From NCBI RefSeq assembly GCF_002422095.1, contig NZ_DITB01000104.1, forward strand, positions 1 through 10,018: 10,018 bases of DNA. The letters are read 5' to 3'. The stretch is from Flavobacterium sp. UBA6195. GTDB taxonomy: Bacteria; Bacteroidota; Bacteroidia; Flavobacteriales; Flavobacteriaceae. The notes beneath the pieces are model-generated. The model was not told where the DNA came from, did not search any database, and worked only from the letters and a program-made list of their open reading frames with translations. Positions 1 to 6,298 of this stretch are shown in pieces. A program made the position numbers and the translations under genes. How positions within the stretch are numbered: the stretch's first letter is position 1; each line of letters opens with the position of its first letter.

Positions 1-50
1 TTTTTATCGGACATTAATGATTTTAAAATACAAATTAAAAAAATAGATTA

Positions 51-88
51 AAAAAATAAAATACCTACAAATAGGTATTTTATTTTTT
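51..88. terminator. Long perfect AT-rich hairpin, probable (bidirectional) terminator
   Basis: Bases 51-67 and 72-88 are exact reverse complements (17 bp) around a 4-base loop (CAAA). The stem is closed by the GC-containing core TACCTA/TAGGTA, and its foot is an A-run on one side and a T-run on the other. That gives a U-rich tail in either direction, which is the form of a bidirectional intrinsic terminator. The gene it would terminate on the plus strand must lie left of the window. On the minus strand it lies about 750 bases past the end of the toxin gene. The fold is read directly from the sequence; the terminator role is inferred. Confidence 0.6.
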
Positions 89-835
89 ATGTTAAAATCA
101 AAAAAACATGAACTTAAATTATATTTTTGAAAAATAAGATTTGATAAAAACAGTCTAATTAAATACTCAATTCTAGTCCAAATTGAACACCTAAATTTTA
201 GGGTAAATTAGCCATTAAAAACAGTTACTTTTTTTCATGTTGTTAGCCCATACATTCATACAAGAAATATGGATTATGGCAAACAAAGTAACGGATATGA
301 GTTAATAACCCTTATAACTTTCAGGGGGACTGCGTGGGGTGTTGGGAATGAATTATAAGTTTTATTATGTAATAATAGCTTGGGAGTGGTTTTTGTGTGT
401 TTTTAGCGTTTGTTTTTTGGATTGGGTGTAAGTGGATAAAAAAAGGCGGACTGTGCGCGAGGGGTTGGGAAAACAGGGAGCCTTTTTTTATTGACTTACT
501 TTGGGGAAAACAAGTGCTAAAAACACACAAAATACCACTTGTGCGGTGGGGAGCGTTGGACTGGGTGGGCGCAAATAACTTAGCGAAGCGTTCCTATTTA
601 AAACAAAGAAAACAAGAAAGCCATTTGCTTACTTTTTAGACCCGATGGGAGTGATACCGTGTTTAGCGGACAGCGGGTATATGGAAACCAAGAATGCCCA
701 AGCCATTCGCTTCTAATTATTATTGTAGTTAAACAATTACTCAGATTATGCATTAGCAATATAGAGTAGGGTATGGGTTGCTTTTAATACCTTTTCATTA
801 AATTTATAAAGATGTAAGGAATGAATATCACATTC
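89..835. other. Intergenic region without a convincing gene, with a G-richer repeat-like patch
   Basis: About 750 bases carry no supportable coding region. Bases 89-320 are AT-rich and plain apart from a small bulged hairpin at 300-319. Bases 320-700 are visibly richer in G (runs such as GGGGG, GGTGGGG, GCGGTGGGGAGCG) than the rest of the window. They contain a nested inverted repeat at 385-539, listed separately. The G-rich patch reads like one of the dispersed non-coding repeats of flavobacterial genomes, but I cannot confirm that without a genome search. An 80-codon open frame at 397-639 and an opposing one at 321-530 exist only because the inverted repeat is open on both strands. They show no protein-like conservation, so I do not call them. 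Bases 700-816 show nothing further. Confidence 0.6.
385..539. repeat. Nested imperfect inverted repeat (about 155 bp), possible structured RNA or MITE-like element
   Basis: There are two pairs of arms. The outer arms are 385-407 and 516-539, and they match at 23 of 24 positions with one single-base gap. The inner arms are 428-447 and 480-499, and they match at 18 of 20. Bases 408-427 and 500-515 between the pairs also pair partly. The loop, 448-479, is G-rich. Folded, this gives one long hairpin of about 155 nt in either strand orientation. No flanking target-site duplication or transposase is visible. It could be a repeat family member, a MITE-like remnant or a non-coding RNA. The pairing is seen directly; the identity is open. 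Confidence 0.7.
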
Positions 836-837
836 CT
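817..837 (-). terminator. Weak hairpin at the end of the toxin gene, possible terminator
   Basis: Bases 817-823 (AGGAATG) and 831-837 (CATTCCT) form a 7-bp stem with a 7-base loop. The stem overlaps the stop codon of the nucleotidyltransferase gene at 836-838. Read on the minus strand, it is followed only by a short, interrupted T-rich stretch. This is a weak intrinsic terminator at best, and transcription may continue into the intergenic region. Confidence 0.3.
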
Positions 838-1600
838 ATAAATTAAAAGCTTTTCTCAACATTTGGTATAATTCTTCAACATTTACATTACCAGCACCCA
901 TTTCTTTAAATATTTGTTTGTCTGGGAGGTCTGTTTTAACTGTTTCAGCGAAATCAATAATGTCTTTTTTAATGTTGTCAGGAGGTGTAAAATTATCTTC
1001 AGGTGTTAGGAATAACATTAAACGGAACACATCTAGTTTATGCTTACGTAATTGTCTGTCGTCAATTTTTTCTCCGTTTTCTTTTCTTGTTTTATAATCT
1101 AGAAAAGCTTTTGCTTTTAATGCAATTAAAGCTTCTGTATTAGCTAAATGCACTCCCATTTCCAACTGACTGTTTTGGGTTGTGTAATTGTAATAGTCGT
1201 CATTCATTAAAATTGCCGATAAGCTGGAAATTTCTGTATCTACTGGAATAGGTGTTAAATGAGCTTCTTCTTTTAAATCTAACAAGTCGGGAATTCTTGA
1301 AAATAATTCTATTTGAAAAGGATAATTGTCATTTTCAGGTTTTAAAAAACGATAGTATTTTCTATCCTCTTCACTTTTTTCTTTAACTTCATAATTACCT
1401 GTTTTTATAAATTCCCAGAAGTGTTTTACAAATTCAGGGCTTAAAGCTTCTATGACTAAAATGATGTCAATGTCTTTTGTTGCTCTTGGTGTTAAGCCTT
1501 CTCTGTTGATTATTATATCACAGGCTGTTCCTCCAATAATTACATAATTGTTGCTATATTCTTTGAAGTGCTCCTTAAAAATTTCTAAACCTCTTACCAT
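836..1600 (-). CDS. AbiEii-type nucleotidyltransferase toxin of a type IV-like toxin-antitoxin pair
   Basis: This 254-aa cytosolic protein is predicted to belong to the minimal nucleotidyltransferase superfamily (AbiEii/AbiGii toxin group). Visible motifs are GGTA at 23-26, then R39-A-T-K-D-I-D45 with the metal-binding pair D43/D45. The acidic strand QIELFSR follows at 96-102, with E98 as likely third acidic residue. A lysine-rich helix lies at 159-170 (K162, K164), and K187-H-K-L-D190 resembles the AbiEii C-terminal motif. In studied AbiE systems this toxin class transfers nucleotides to RNA targets such as tRNA and causes reversible growth arrest; the target here is unknown. The ATG at 1598-1600 lies inside the end of the antitoxin gene (7-base overlap, ATGGTAA), so the two are translationally coupled and share one promoter. 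It has normal length and no missing key residue. The family call is firm; the toxin role is inferred from family and pairing. Confidence 0.85.
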   Translation of the reverse strand: MVRGLEIFKEHFKEYSNNYVIIGGTACDIIINREGLTPRATKDIDIILVIEALSPEFVKHFWEFIKTGNYEVKEKSEEDRKYYRFLKPENDNYPFQIELFSRIPDLLDLKEEAHLTPIPVDTEISSLSAILMNDDYYNYTTQNSQLEMGVHLANTEALIALKAKAFLDYKTRKENGEKIDDRQLRKHKLDVFRLMLFLTPEDNFTPPDNIKKDIIDFAETVKTDLPDKQIFKEMGAGNVNVEELYQMLRKAFNL

Positions 1601-2583
1601 ATATATTTTTCTATTATTTGGTCTAATGCCATGTCTATTCTTTCGTCTGTAAATTTATCTTTTAAGCTTAAGTACAATGATAATGGATCTACATTATCTT
1701 TTTTAGAAATGCCATCAGCAAGTAGTTTTGGATTGTATTTCCATACTTCTAACGCATAAAAACCGTTTTCTTCGTTGAGATTCAATAATTTATTGTTTTT
1801 CTCTAATTCGTAAAACTGATTTTTCTCTATAGCATAATGTTCTTTGTTTCCTGGATTCATATTGCTGTATTCTTCCAATGCTGTTACATTGCATTTGTAA
1901 AGACCTTCTGGCTTTCCATCTACATAAACCGTTTTAAGCACTGGATTTACCAATTTGGACTCTATCTCTTTCCATAATTTTGGTATATCTTTTTCTAATT
2001 CTATTCGTTTTTCTTTTGTTCCCATTACATTGGCTAATAATAAGTTTTTAAGGTTATTTATTGCTTTTGTAATGGCCATTTGAGAATATCCGGTTTTTTC
2101 CGCTAATTCTTTGAAACTGTAATTGCTAATATTGTCGTCTTTGTGGAGTATGTGATATAATAAAATTAACTGTGCTGAAGGTAGCAGGCTGAACGATTTA
2201 TCAAAACTTTTTGCTTTTTTGAACTCTCGGATATCTACATACATTTCTGCTAGGTACATCTGTTTTCCAGGAACTATGAAATTAATTCTTTGTTCTATGA
2301 GTCTTTTTCTTGTGACTGCAGAAATATCATCTAATACGACAATAATTTTTTTATCCAGTGCTTGTTGGATTGCTATAACCTGTTTTCGTAGTTGCGTGGC
2401 TTCATAAACATCTTCCTTATTTACCTTCATTAAAAGGTATTTGTCTTCAAAATAATTGGTTTCGTAAAAGTTGTATTTATTGGTGTACACATAAGGAAGC
2501 TTATTTAAGCTTTCTTTTGCTACTTGTTTGCATTTGAGTTCAATGCCCAATATTTGCTTGAAATAATCTTCTACATTACGCAT
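1594..2583 (-). CDS. Winged-HTH antitoxin/autoregulator paired with AbiEii toxin
   Basis: This 329-aa protein is encoded directly upstream of, and overlaps, the nucleotidyltransferase toxin. That is the normal antitoxin-first order of AbiE-like pairs. Residues 1-120 form a mixed alpha/beta region with a strand IIVVLDDI at 80-87 and the phrase RINFIVPGKQMYLAEM near 99-114. A MarR-like winged helix lies at about 135-195: helix SAQLILLYHIL, recognition part ELAEKTGYSQMAITKAINNL at 159-178, then the wing. The C-terminal part contains VDPLSLYLSLKD at 298-309 and DERIDMALDQII. It is expected to neutralise the toxin and repress its own promoter through the palindrome at 2601-2625. It differs from the classical short AbiEi antitoxin in having the wHTH in the middle rather than at the N-terminus. 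The regulator and partner role is well supported by context; details of neutralisation are unknown. Confidence 0.75.
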   Translation of the reverse strand: MRNVEDYFKQILGIELKCKQVAKESLNKLPYVYTNKYNFYETNYFEDKYLLMKVNKEDVYEATQLRKQVIAIQQALDKKIIVVLDDISAVTRKRLIEQRINFIVPGKQMYLAEMYVDIREFKKAKSFDKSFSLLPSAQLILLYHILHKDDNISNYSFKELAEKTGYSQMAITKAINNLKNLLLANVMGTKEKRIELEKDIPKLWKEIESKLVNPVLKTVYVDGKPEGLYKCNVTALEEYSNMNPGNKEHYAIEKNQFYELEKNNKLLNLNEENGFYALEVWKYNPKLLADGISKKDNVDPLSLYLSLKDKFTDERIDMALDQIIEKYIW

Positions 2584-2600
2584 AATAAATCTGTTTTATG

Positions 2601-2625
2601 ACAATAAACCTAATTGGTTTATTGT
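2601..2625. promoter_or_regulatory. Palindromic operator of the AbiE-like operon
   Basis: Perfect 10-bp arms ACAATAAACC and GGTTTATTGT surround a 5-base centre (TAATT). A third half-site (GGTTTATT) follows at 2635-2642, next to the -7 box. The palindrome covers the expected transcription start of the antitoxin promoter, so a bound dimer would block RNA polymerase. Autoregulation by the wHTH antitoxin is the inferred use, as in studied AbiE systems, where the antitoxin binds inverted repeats in its own promoter. Confidence 0.65.
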
Positions 2626-2626
2626 G

Positions 2627-2656
2627 CAAATATAGGTTTATTATACTAAATATCAA
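2627..2656 (-). promoter_or_regulatory. Bacteroidota-type promoter of the AbiE-like operon
   Basis: On the minus strand a TTG (2656-2654) is followed, 19 bases later, by TATATTTG (2634-2627). This is a perfect match to the Bacteroidota sigma-ABfr -7 consensus TAnnTTTG with normal spacing to the -33 TTG. Transcription would start near 2620, inside the palindromic operator and about 37 bases before the antitoxin ATG. It gives the toxin-antitoxin pair a promoter independent of the phosphoesterase operon ending at 2676. Confidence 0.7.
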
Positions 2657-2675
2657 TTAAATATGTAAAAATTAT

Positions 2676-3434
2676 TTAAACTGTTATGTGTTTACAATCT
2701 GAATATCCTTGATTCTCACCGTATTTAACATAACCCAACTGATTTGTATGCATCATTGTTTTTCCAATTGAAAAATCAGCCCTATTATAATGATGGTGCC
2801 CAAAAATCCAATGATCTATTTTACTGTTTTCTATCAAGGCAGCTTGTTCAGAAGCAAAAGCAGTATTAATTTTACTATCGCTATATTTTGGTGGATAGTT
2901 AAAAAAAGTAGGGACATGATGTGATACTACAATTACCTGTTTATCAGATTCTTGTTTGAGTTCTTTTTTTAAAAAGGTTATGCTTTCTTCATGTAACTGA
3001 TTGTAATCGTCCGTTAGAAAAGCAGATTTATTAGGTTTGATTACTTTAAAATCTGATAATGCGTTTTGAATTAGCCATTGTTTGTCGGGAGGGATTGCAG
3101 ACCATAGGGTAGTGGCTATCAGTTTTACATTTTCAATTTCTTTGACCGTGTTATTGACCAAAAAAACATTGTCACGAATTTTGATATCTACAGTTCCAAA
3201 TTTATCCGTACGTTCATAGTAATAGTATTCATGGTTTCCTGGAATCCAGAAGGTGAACTTAAAATTCTTTGATACATAATCGAAGAAGTCTTCATGTAAA
3301 TCCATTAGTGCAAATGGTACAATATCACCTGCCAAAATAAGAATATCCCCTACAGGAACAATATGGTTTTCCAATATAAACTTTTTGTTTTCTGGGAATT
3401 CAAGGTGTAAATCGGAGCAGTATTGAATTTTCAT
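2676..3434 (-). CDS. Calcineurin-like metallophosphoesterase
   Basis: This 252-aa predicted cytosolic phosphoesterase carries the full dinuclear-metal signature. It has D8-L-H10, G36-D37, GNHE at 66-69, SHH at 171-173 and GHHH at 212-215, in the usual order and spacing. Members of this superfamily hydrolyse phosphomonoesters or diesters, including proteins, nucleic acids and nucleotides; the substrate cannot be read from sequence. The ATG at 3434 is chosen because the family's first strand (MKIQYCSDLH) begins exactly there. The frame extends upstream to a TTG at 3479, overlapping the preceding gene, but TTG starts are rare in this phylum and the extra residues do not match the fold. It is the last gene of a four-gene operon and lies 37 bases downstream of the MBL-fold gene. 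It could act as an effector nuclease or as a signal-degrading enzyme in that system (inference). Confidence 0.85.
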   Translation of the reverse strand: MKIQYCSDLHLEFPENKKFILENHIVPVGDILILAGDIVPFALMDLHEDFFDYVSKNFKFTFWIPGNHEYYYYERTDKFGTVDIKIRDNVFLVNNTVKEIENVKLIATTLWSAIPPDKQWLIQNALSDFKVIKPNKSAFLTDDYNQLHEESITFLKKELKQESDKQVIVVSHHVPTFFNYPPKYSDSKINTAFASEQAALIENSKIDHWIFGHHHYNRADFSIGKTMMHTNQLGYVKYGENQGYSDCKHITV

Positions 3435-3471
3435 TTTGAAAGCTGATTTAGTTAATGACCTAAAATTAAAT

Positions 3472-4932
3472 TTAACCAATATTTAGATTAAAACGAATAC
3501 CTGAAAATTGATTTATTGAAATTAATTTAACTGAATTACCTGTAGCAACCAAAGAATTGATAACACTTGAAGAAGGGTGATCATCCCTATTGCCAATTCC
3601 ATAATTTATAAAATTTGTAACCTTTTTTGGAATTACGGAATGTAATATACCATTACTGTTTTTTTCGGAACCATGATGCGGAATTTGGAATAGCCAATAA
3701 TCATTCCAATGATTTCTGTAATGATTCATAAACTCATTTACTTGAGTCTGAGTAAGCAAAAATGAATCTGAGGTTAGAAGTACATTTGGATAAATAAAAT
3801 TATTTGTGGGATTATTATCATAATAATATGGAAACGGATATGTGTTATGAAAGTTTTGTGTTTCTACTCTTGAACCGTCAGAAGAAATAAATTTTTGTAT
3901 ATGAGTTATTCCATTTATTACAAAATGATTCAACATATCGTAGTAATGACGTCTAAAGGTATCTACAGGACAACCAACAAAAAGAAAAATTCCATCAAGG
4001 TTTTTGTGTAAAAGAGATAGTGCAGTAGTGTTTAAATCAACAATGTCTATACCTTTAAATTTTTCAAACCCATCTACTTCTTTAGCTTCTTTAAATATAT
4101 CTTTAATCTTTGTTCCGGAATCTATTTTCTTTACCTCGGATATAATTTCATCCAAATGATTAACTTCATCAATGTTGGAATCAATTGAAAATTTCTCAAA
4201 AAATAATTCTTTTACTTTGTCATAGAATTTTTCTTCATCCTTACCAACAGTCCTTCTGTAAAATAAAAACTCCATTAGCTTGATGTAGTTGGCAGATATT
4301 ATACTTCCTTTTTCGGAATCCTTAATTTTAAATATTTTTAATTCAGATTTGGATGTTAAATAGTGTTCTGTAAATGGTTCTTTATTGTCAAAAGAAAAGT
4401 CAAATCTCTCTTCATTGTTATTGTTTGGTCCTGATTCTTGTGATTCAAATGAACCATTTTTAGTTAAAGGAATTGGTTCATCTGGTCCATTTTCAATTAG
4501 AAAAATTTCTGAATCTCCATCAAGATTTTCATTCATTGCTCCTAATGGGTCGATTACAAATCTTATAAAGAAATCATCATCTGGATTAAAACCGTCATTT
4601 AAATCAATGAATTTTGCAACAAGGAAAAGTCTTTCTGAAAAAGAAATAAAAGGCATTGCTAGCTTTTTAACTTTAATTCCATCAGCTAATAATCTGCCAA
4701 TATGATTAACATGATCTTGGTCAAAATGAGATATAACCAATAAATCCAAAACTTTTTTGCCCAAAAAATCTGCATCCCGATACAACTCAACTTCTTCTTG
4801 ACCAGCACCAGCTGTAATGCTACCACAGTCAAAAACCATTCGGAATTTAACTTGGTTATTATGTGTTATTTTACCACTATAAAATAAGCCTTGTCCTACA
4901 GGATGTATTGTGAATTCTTGATTAAATGACAT
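3472..4932 (-). CDS. ComEC-like metallo-beta-lactamase-fold hydrolase with large charged insert
   Basis: This 486-aa soluble protein has no signal peptide or membrane segment. The N-terminus IHPVGQGLFYSGKI (9-22) and the metal motif SHFDQDH (68-74, form HxDxDH) match the MBL domain of ComEC/Rec2-type proteins. So do LLTSDS (385-390, in place of the usual GD strand), IPHHGS (417-422) and DHPSSSVINSL (451-461). Free-standing ComEC-like MBL proteins of this type are common in defence loci, for example the MBL partner of AVAST type 1, and are usually taken to be nucleases or phosphodiesterases. Unusual here is a charged, largely helical insertion at about residues 100-315, which separates the two halves of the catalytic domain and nearly doubles the size of the fold. 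The gene starts 33 bases after the membrane peptide gene and ends 37 bases before the phosphoesterase ATG. The fold is firm; substrate and role are unknown. Confidence 0.8.
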   Translation of the reverse strand: MSFNQEFTIHPVGQGLFYSGKITHNNQVKFRMVFDCGSITAGAGQEEVELYRDADFLGKKVLDLLVISHFDQDHVNHIGRLLADGIKVKKLAMPFISFSERLFLVAKFIDLNDGFNPDDDFFIRFVIDPLGAMNENLDGDSEIFLIENGPDEPIPLTKNGSFESQESGPNNNNEERFDFSFDNKEPFTEHYLTSKSELKIFKIKDSEKGSIISANYIKLMEFLFYRRTVGKDEEKFYDKVKELFFEKFSIDSNIDEVNHLDEIISEVKKIDSGTKIKDIFKEAKEVDGFEKFKGIDIVDLNTTALSLLHKNLDGIFLFVGCPVDTFRRHYYDMLNHFVINGITHIQKFISSDGSRVETQNFHNTYPFPYYYDNNPTNNFIYPNVLLTSDSFLLTQTQVNEFMNHYRNHWNDYWLFQIPHHGSEKNSNGILHSVIPKKVTNFINYGIGNRDDHPSSSVINSLVATGNSVKLISINQFSGIRFNLNIG

Positions 4933-4965
4933 GTTTGTAAATTTATTTCTATTATGGAATTATTT

Positions 4966-5097
4966 CTATTTATTTTTTTTAGAATTAATTTTCTTTTTTA
5001 CAAAAATTGCTGATACAATTGTTATTGCAGTTGCTATAACAGCTTGAACAACTTTACCGGCATCTGCACCGTTTTGTGATTTACTTCCTTTGAACAT
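4966..5097 (-). CDS. 43-aa single-pass membrane peptide, unknown function
   Basis: This short frame starts at an ATG 5 bases after the stop of the 350-aa protein gene and ends 33 bases before the MBL gene, so it sits cleanly inside the operon. The N-terminal 15 residues are polar (MFKGSKSQNGADAGK). Residues 16-33 (VVQAVIATAITIVSAIFV) form one clear hydrophobic membrane segment, and the C-terminus is strongly basic (KKKINSKKNK). This suggests a positively charged cytoplasmic tail, with the N-terminus outside. The frame is open further upstream to 5232, but that part lies entirely within the preceding gene and is not hydrophobic or conserved-looking. The peptide could be a membrane anchor, a membrane-disrupting effector resembling type I toxins or small holins, or a regulator of its neighbours. 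I do not recognise a family. Confidence 0.55.
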   Translation of the reverse strand: MFKGSKSQNGADAGKVVQAVIATAITIVSAIFVKKKINSKKNK

Positions 5098-5102
5098 AGT
5101 TT

Positions 5103-6155
5103 TTATTGATTTAATTTTATGATATAATCTGAGTTTTTGATTTTTTGAAATTCTGGTATTTGATTGATTTTTGATTGAATTGAAGTCATTGCTACACCCC
5201 AGTTTATATTTGTATGCCATTCGGACAGACATTCAATAGTTTTTGGTTTTTTTAAAAAATTAATGACATCTCTATAATCTGCTAATGATTGAATCATACC
5301 GCTTGGCTCACCTAATTCCTGTTTTACAGCCATAATTACTTGGGTAGCCCTTTGAATATAGAACATATTAGTTGCAATGTCATTTCCAATGCCTTCGTTA
5401 GCTTCTTTGTATTTCCAGGATGTTAAGCTTCCAAAAAAAGAAGGCCAAAAGCCAGTAGGTTTATTTGAAATCAGATTTACCTTGGTTTTTAAGCTTTCAA
5501 TTAATTGGGACCTCCCTTCTGTTAGTTTGCTTAATGCATTTGTTAATATGTTTTTTTTAGTATCATAATCGTTAGTTTGTAGTGCTATTAAATAATCACT
5601 ATATCCAGATTGTATTTTACCAATTCTATCATTATTGAACTCTTGAACTATCAATGTTAGTTGTTCTTCAAAACGTTCTAGCATTTTTGTTATCCCTGAC
5701 AATTGTTGCATTACTGCAATATTTTGGAGTGATGTAGATATATTATTCCATTTTTCAATATCAGCCGCTTCAGATACATCTTTAATTCGCAATTGAGCTG
5801 CTATTGAATTAGTCTTATTATCTCTTACAAACGCTACTAATTCATCAGAGGCTTTAGTGCTTTTTACAAAAGATAATTCGCCTGATTTGATTTTTTCTAA
5901 AATCCCTTTTGGGAATACGACTTCAAATTTATGACCAGGTTGATTAAGGCTCGCTGCTAAGTTTGCAAATGCAGGAAATGATTTTAAAGAATCTATTATT
6001 TTATCAAAATAAATGTTATTCTTGTTTAGAGAATAATCATTAAGGTTTTTAAAAATTGTGGAATTTGGATTTTTTAAGTCATTACTACCCAATTTAGTTA
6101 TATCCGCAGATTGCTTTATTGGATGTTTTCTTATTTCAATACTTAAATCGCTCAT
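5103..6155 (-). CDS. Unrecognised helical protein, first gene of the MBL/phosphoesterase operon
   Basis: This 350-aa protein belongs to no family I can name. It has no signal peptide. Residues 1-130 are mixed, including a short strand-rich patch FEVVFPKGILEKI (77-89) and a strand DELVAFVRDN (104-113). Residues 130-225 look like long amphipathic helices (ADIEKWNNISTSLQNIAVMQ; then a helix pair around NNDRIGKIQSGYSDYLIAL, 174-192). At about 233-247 there is an aromatic, weakly hydrophobic stretch rich in W and F (GFWPSFFGSLTSW), followed by more helices to the C-terminus. Helical bundles with a central hydrophobic tongue are seen in alpha-pore-forming toxins, but the tongue here is short, so this is only a possibility. 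Its place as first gene, coupled to a membrane peptide and two hydrolases, fits a sensor or a membrane-acting effector. The ATG at 6155 is the only sensible start. Confidence 0.7.
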   Translation of the reverse strand: MSDLSIEIRKHPIKQSADITKLGSNDLKNPNSTIFKNLNDYSLNKNNIYFDKIIDSLKSFPAFANLAASLNQPGHKFEVVFPKGILEKIKSGELSFVKSTKASDELVAFVRDNKTNSIAAQLRIKDVSEAADIEKWNNISTSLQNIAVMQQLSGITKMLERFEEQLTLIVQEFNNDRIGKIQSGYSDYLIALQTNDYDTKKNILTNALSKLTEGRSQLIESLKTKVNLISNKPTGFWPSFFGSLTSWKYKEANEGIGNDIATNMFYIQRATQVIMAVKQELGEPSGMIQSLADYRDVINFLKKPKTIECLSEWHTNINWGVAMTSIQSKINQIPEFQKIKNSDYIIKLNQ

Positions 6156-6213
6156 TGTTAATTTATAAATTGATTCTTACTAAACGAGTATTTTATTAGA
6201 GTACAATAATAAT

Positions 6214-6247
6214 CAAAATATTGGCATTTTAAAAATATATTTGCCAA
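6214..6247 (-). promoter_or_regulatory. Possible promoter of the four-gene operon, with inverted repeat
   Basis: On the minus strand TATTTTG (6220-6214) is one base short of the TAnnTTTG consensus. A TTG lies at 6247-6245, 24 bases upstream, which is at the long end of the usual spacing. The same stretch holds an inverted repeat, TTGGCA at 6221-6226 and TGCCAA at 6242-6247, with 15 bases between the arms. The repeat could be an operator controlling this promoter. The 5' leader would be about 50 bases. The match is imperfect, so both calls are tentative. Confidence 0.3.
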
Positions 6248-6251
6248 AGTT

Positions 6252-6280
6252 TTGAAATTAAAAAGATTTGATTATATTTG
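6252..6280 (+). promoter_or_regulatory. Bacteroidota-type promoter of the restriction-modification operon
   Basis: TTG (6252-6254) is followed after 18 bases by TATATTTG (6273-6280), a perfect TAnnTTTG box. The start of transcription should fall near 6287, leaving a leader of only about 12 bases before the ATG at 6299. No Shine-Dalgarno site is visible, which is normal in this phylum. The -33 element lies 5 bases from that proposed for the divergent operon, so the two promoters would be back to back and could share a regulator. Confidence 0.65.
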
Positions 6281-6298
6281 ATATTTCTTACTCTTTTT

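Noticed and set aside
241..330. Possible integron attC-like site (GTTAGCC near 242)
   Set aside because: The 7-base core does not fit the attC consensus, no matching partner core or integrase is visible, and the pairing typical of attC is absent.
397..639. 80-codon open frame in the intergenic region (and an opposing one at 321-530)
   Set aside because: Both cross the inverted repeat, encode mirror-like low-complexity peptides, and lack a promoter or recognisable domain. They are a by-product of the repeat.
3435..3479. TTG start extending the metallophosphoesterase by 15 residues
   Set aside because: TTG starts are rare in this phylum, and the fold's first strand begins at the ATG at 3434.
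5098..5232. Longer N-terminal start for the membrane peptide gene
   Set aside because: The extra 45 codons lie wholly inside the end of the 350-aa gene in another frame. The ATG at 5097 directly after that gene's stop is the natural coupled start.
6278..6298. TTG start extending the wHTH regulator by 7 residues
   Set aside because: This TTG is part of the perfect TATATTTG promoter box, so it lies upstream of the transcription start.
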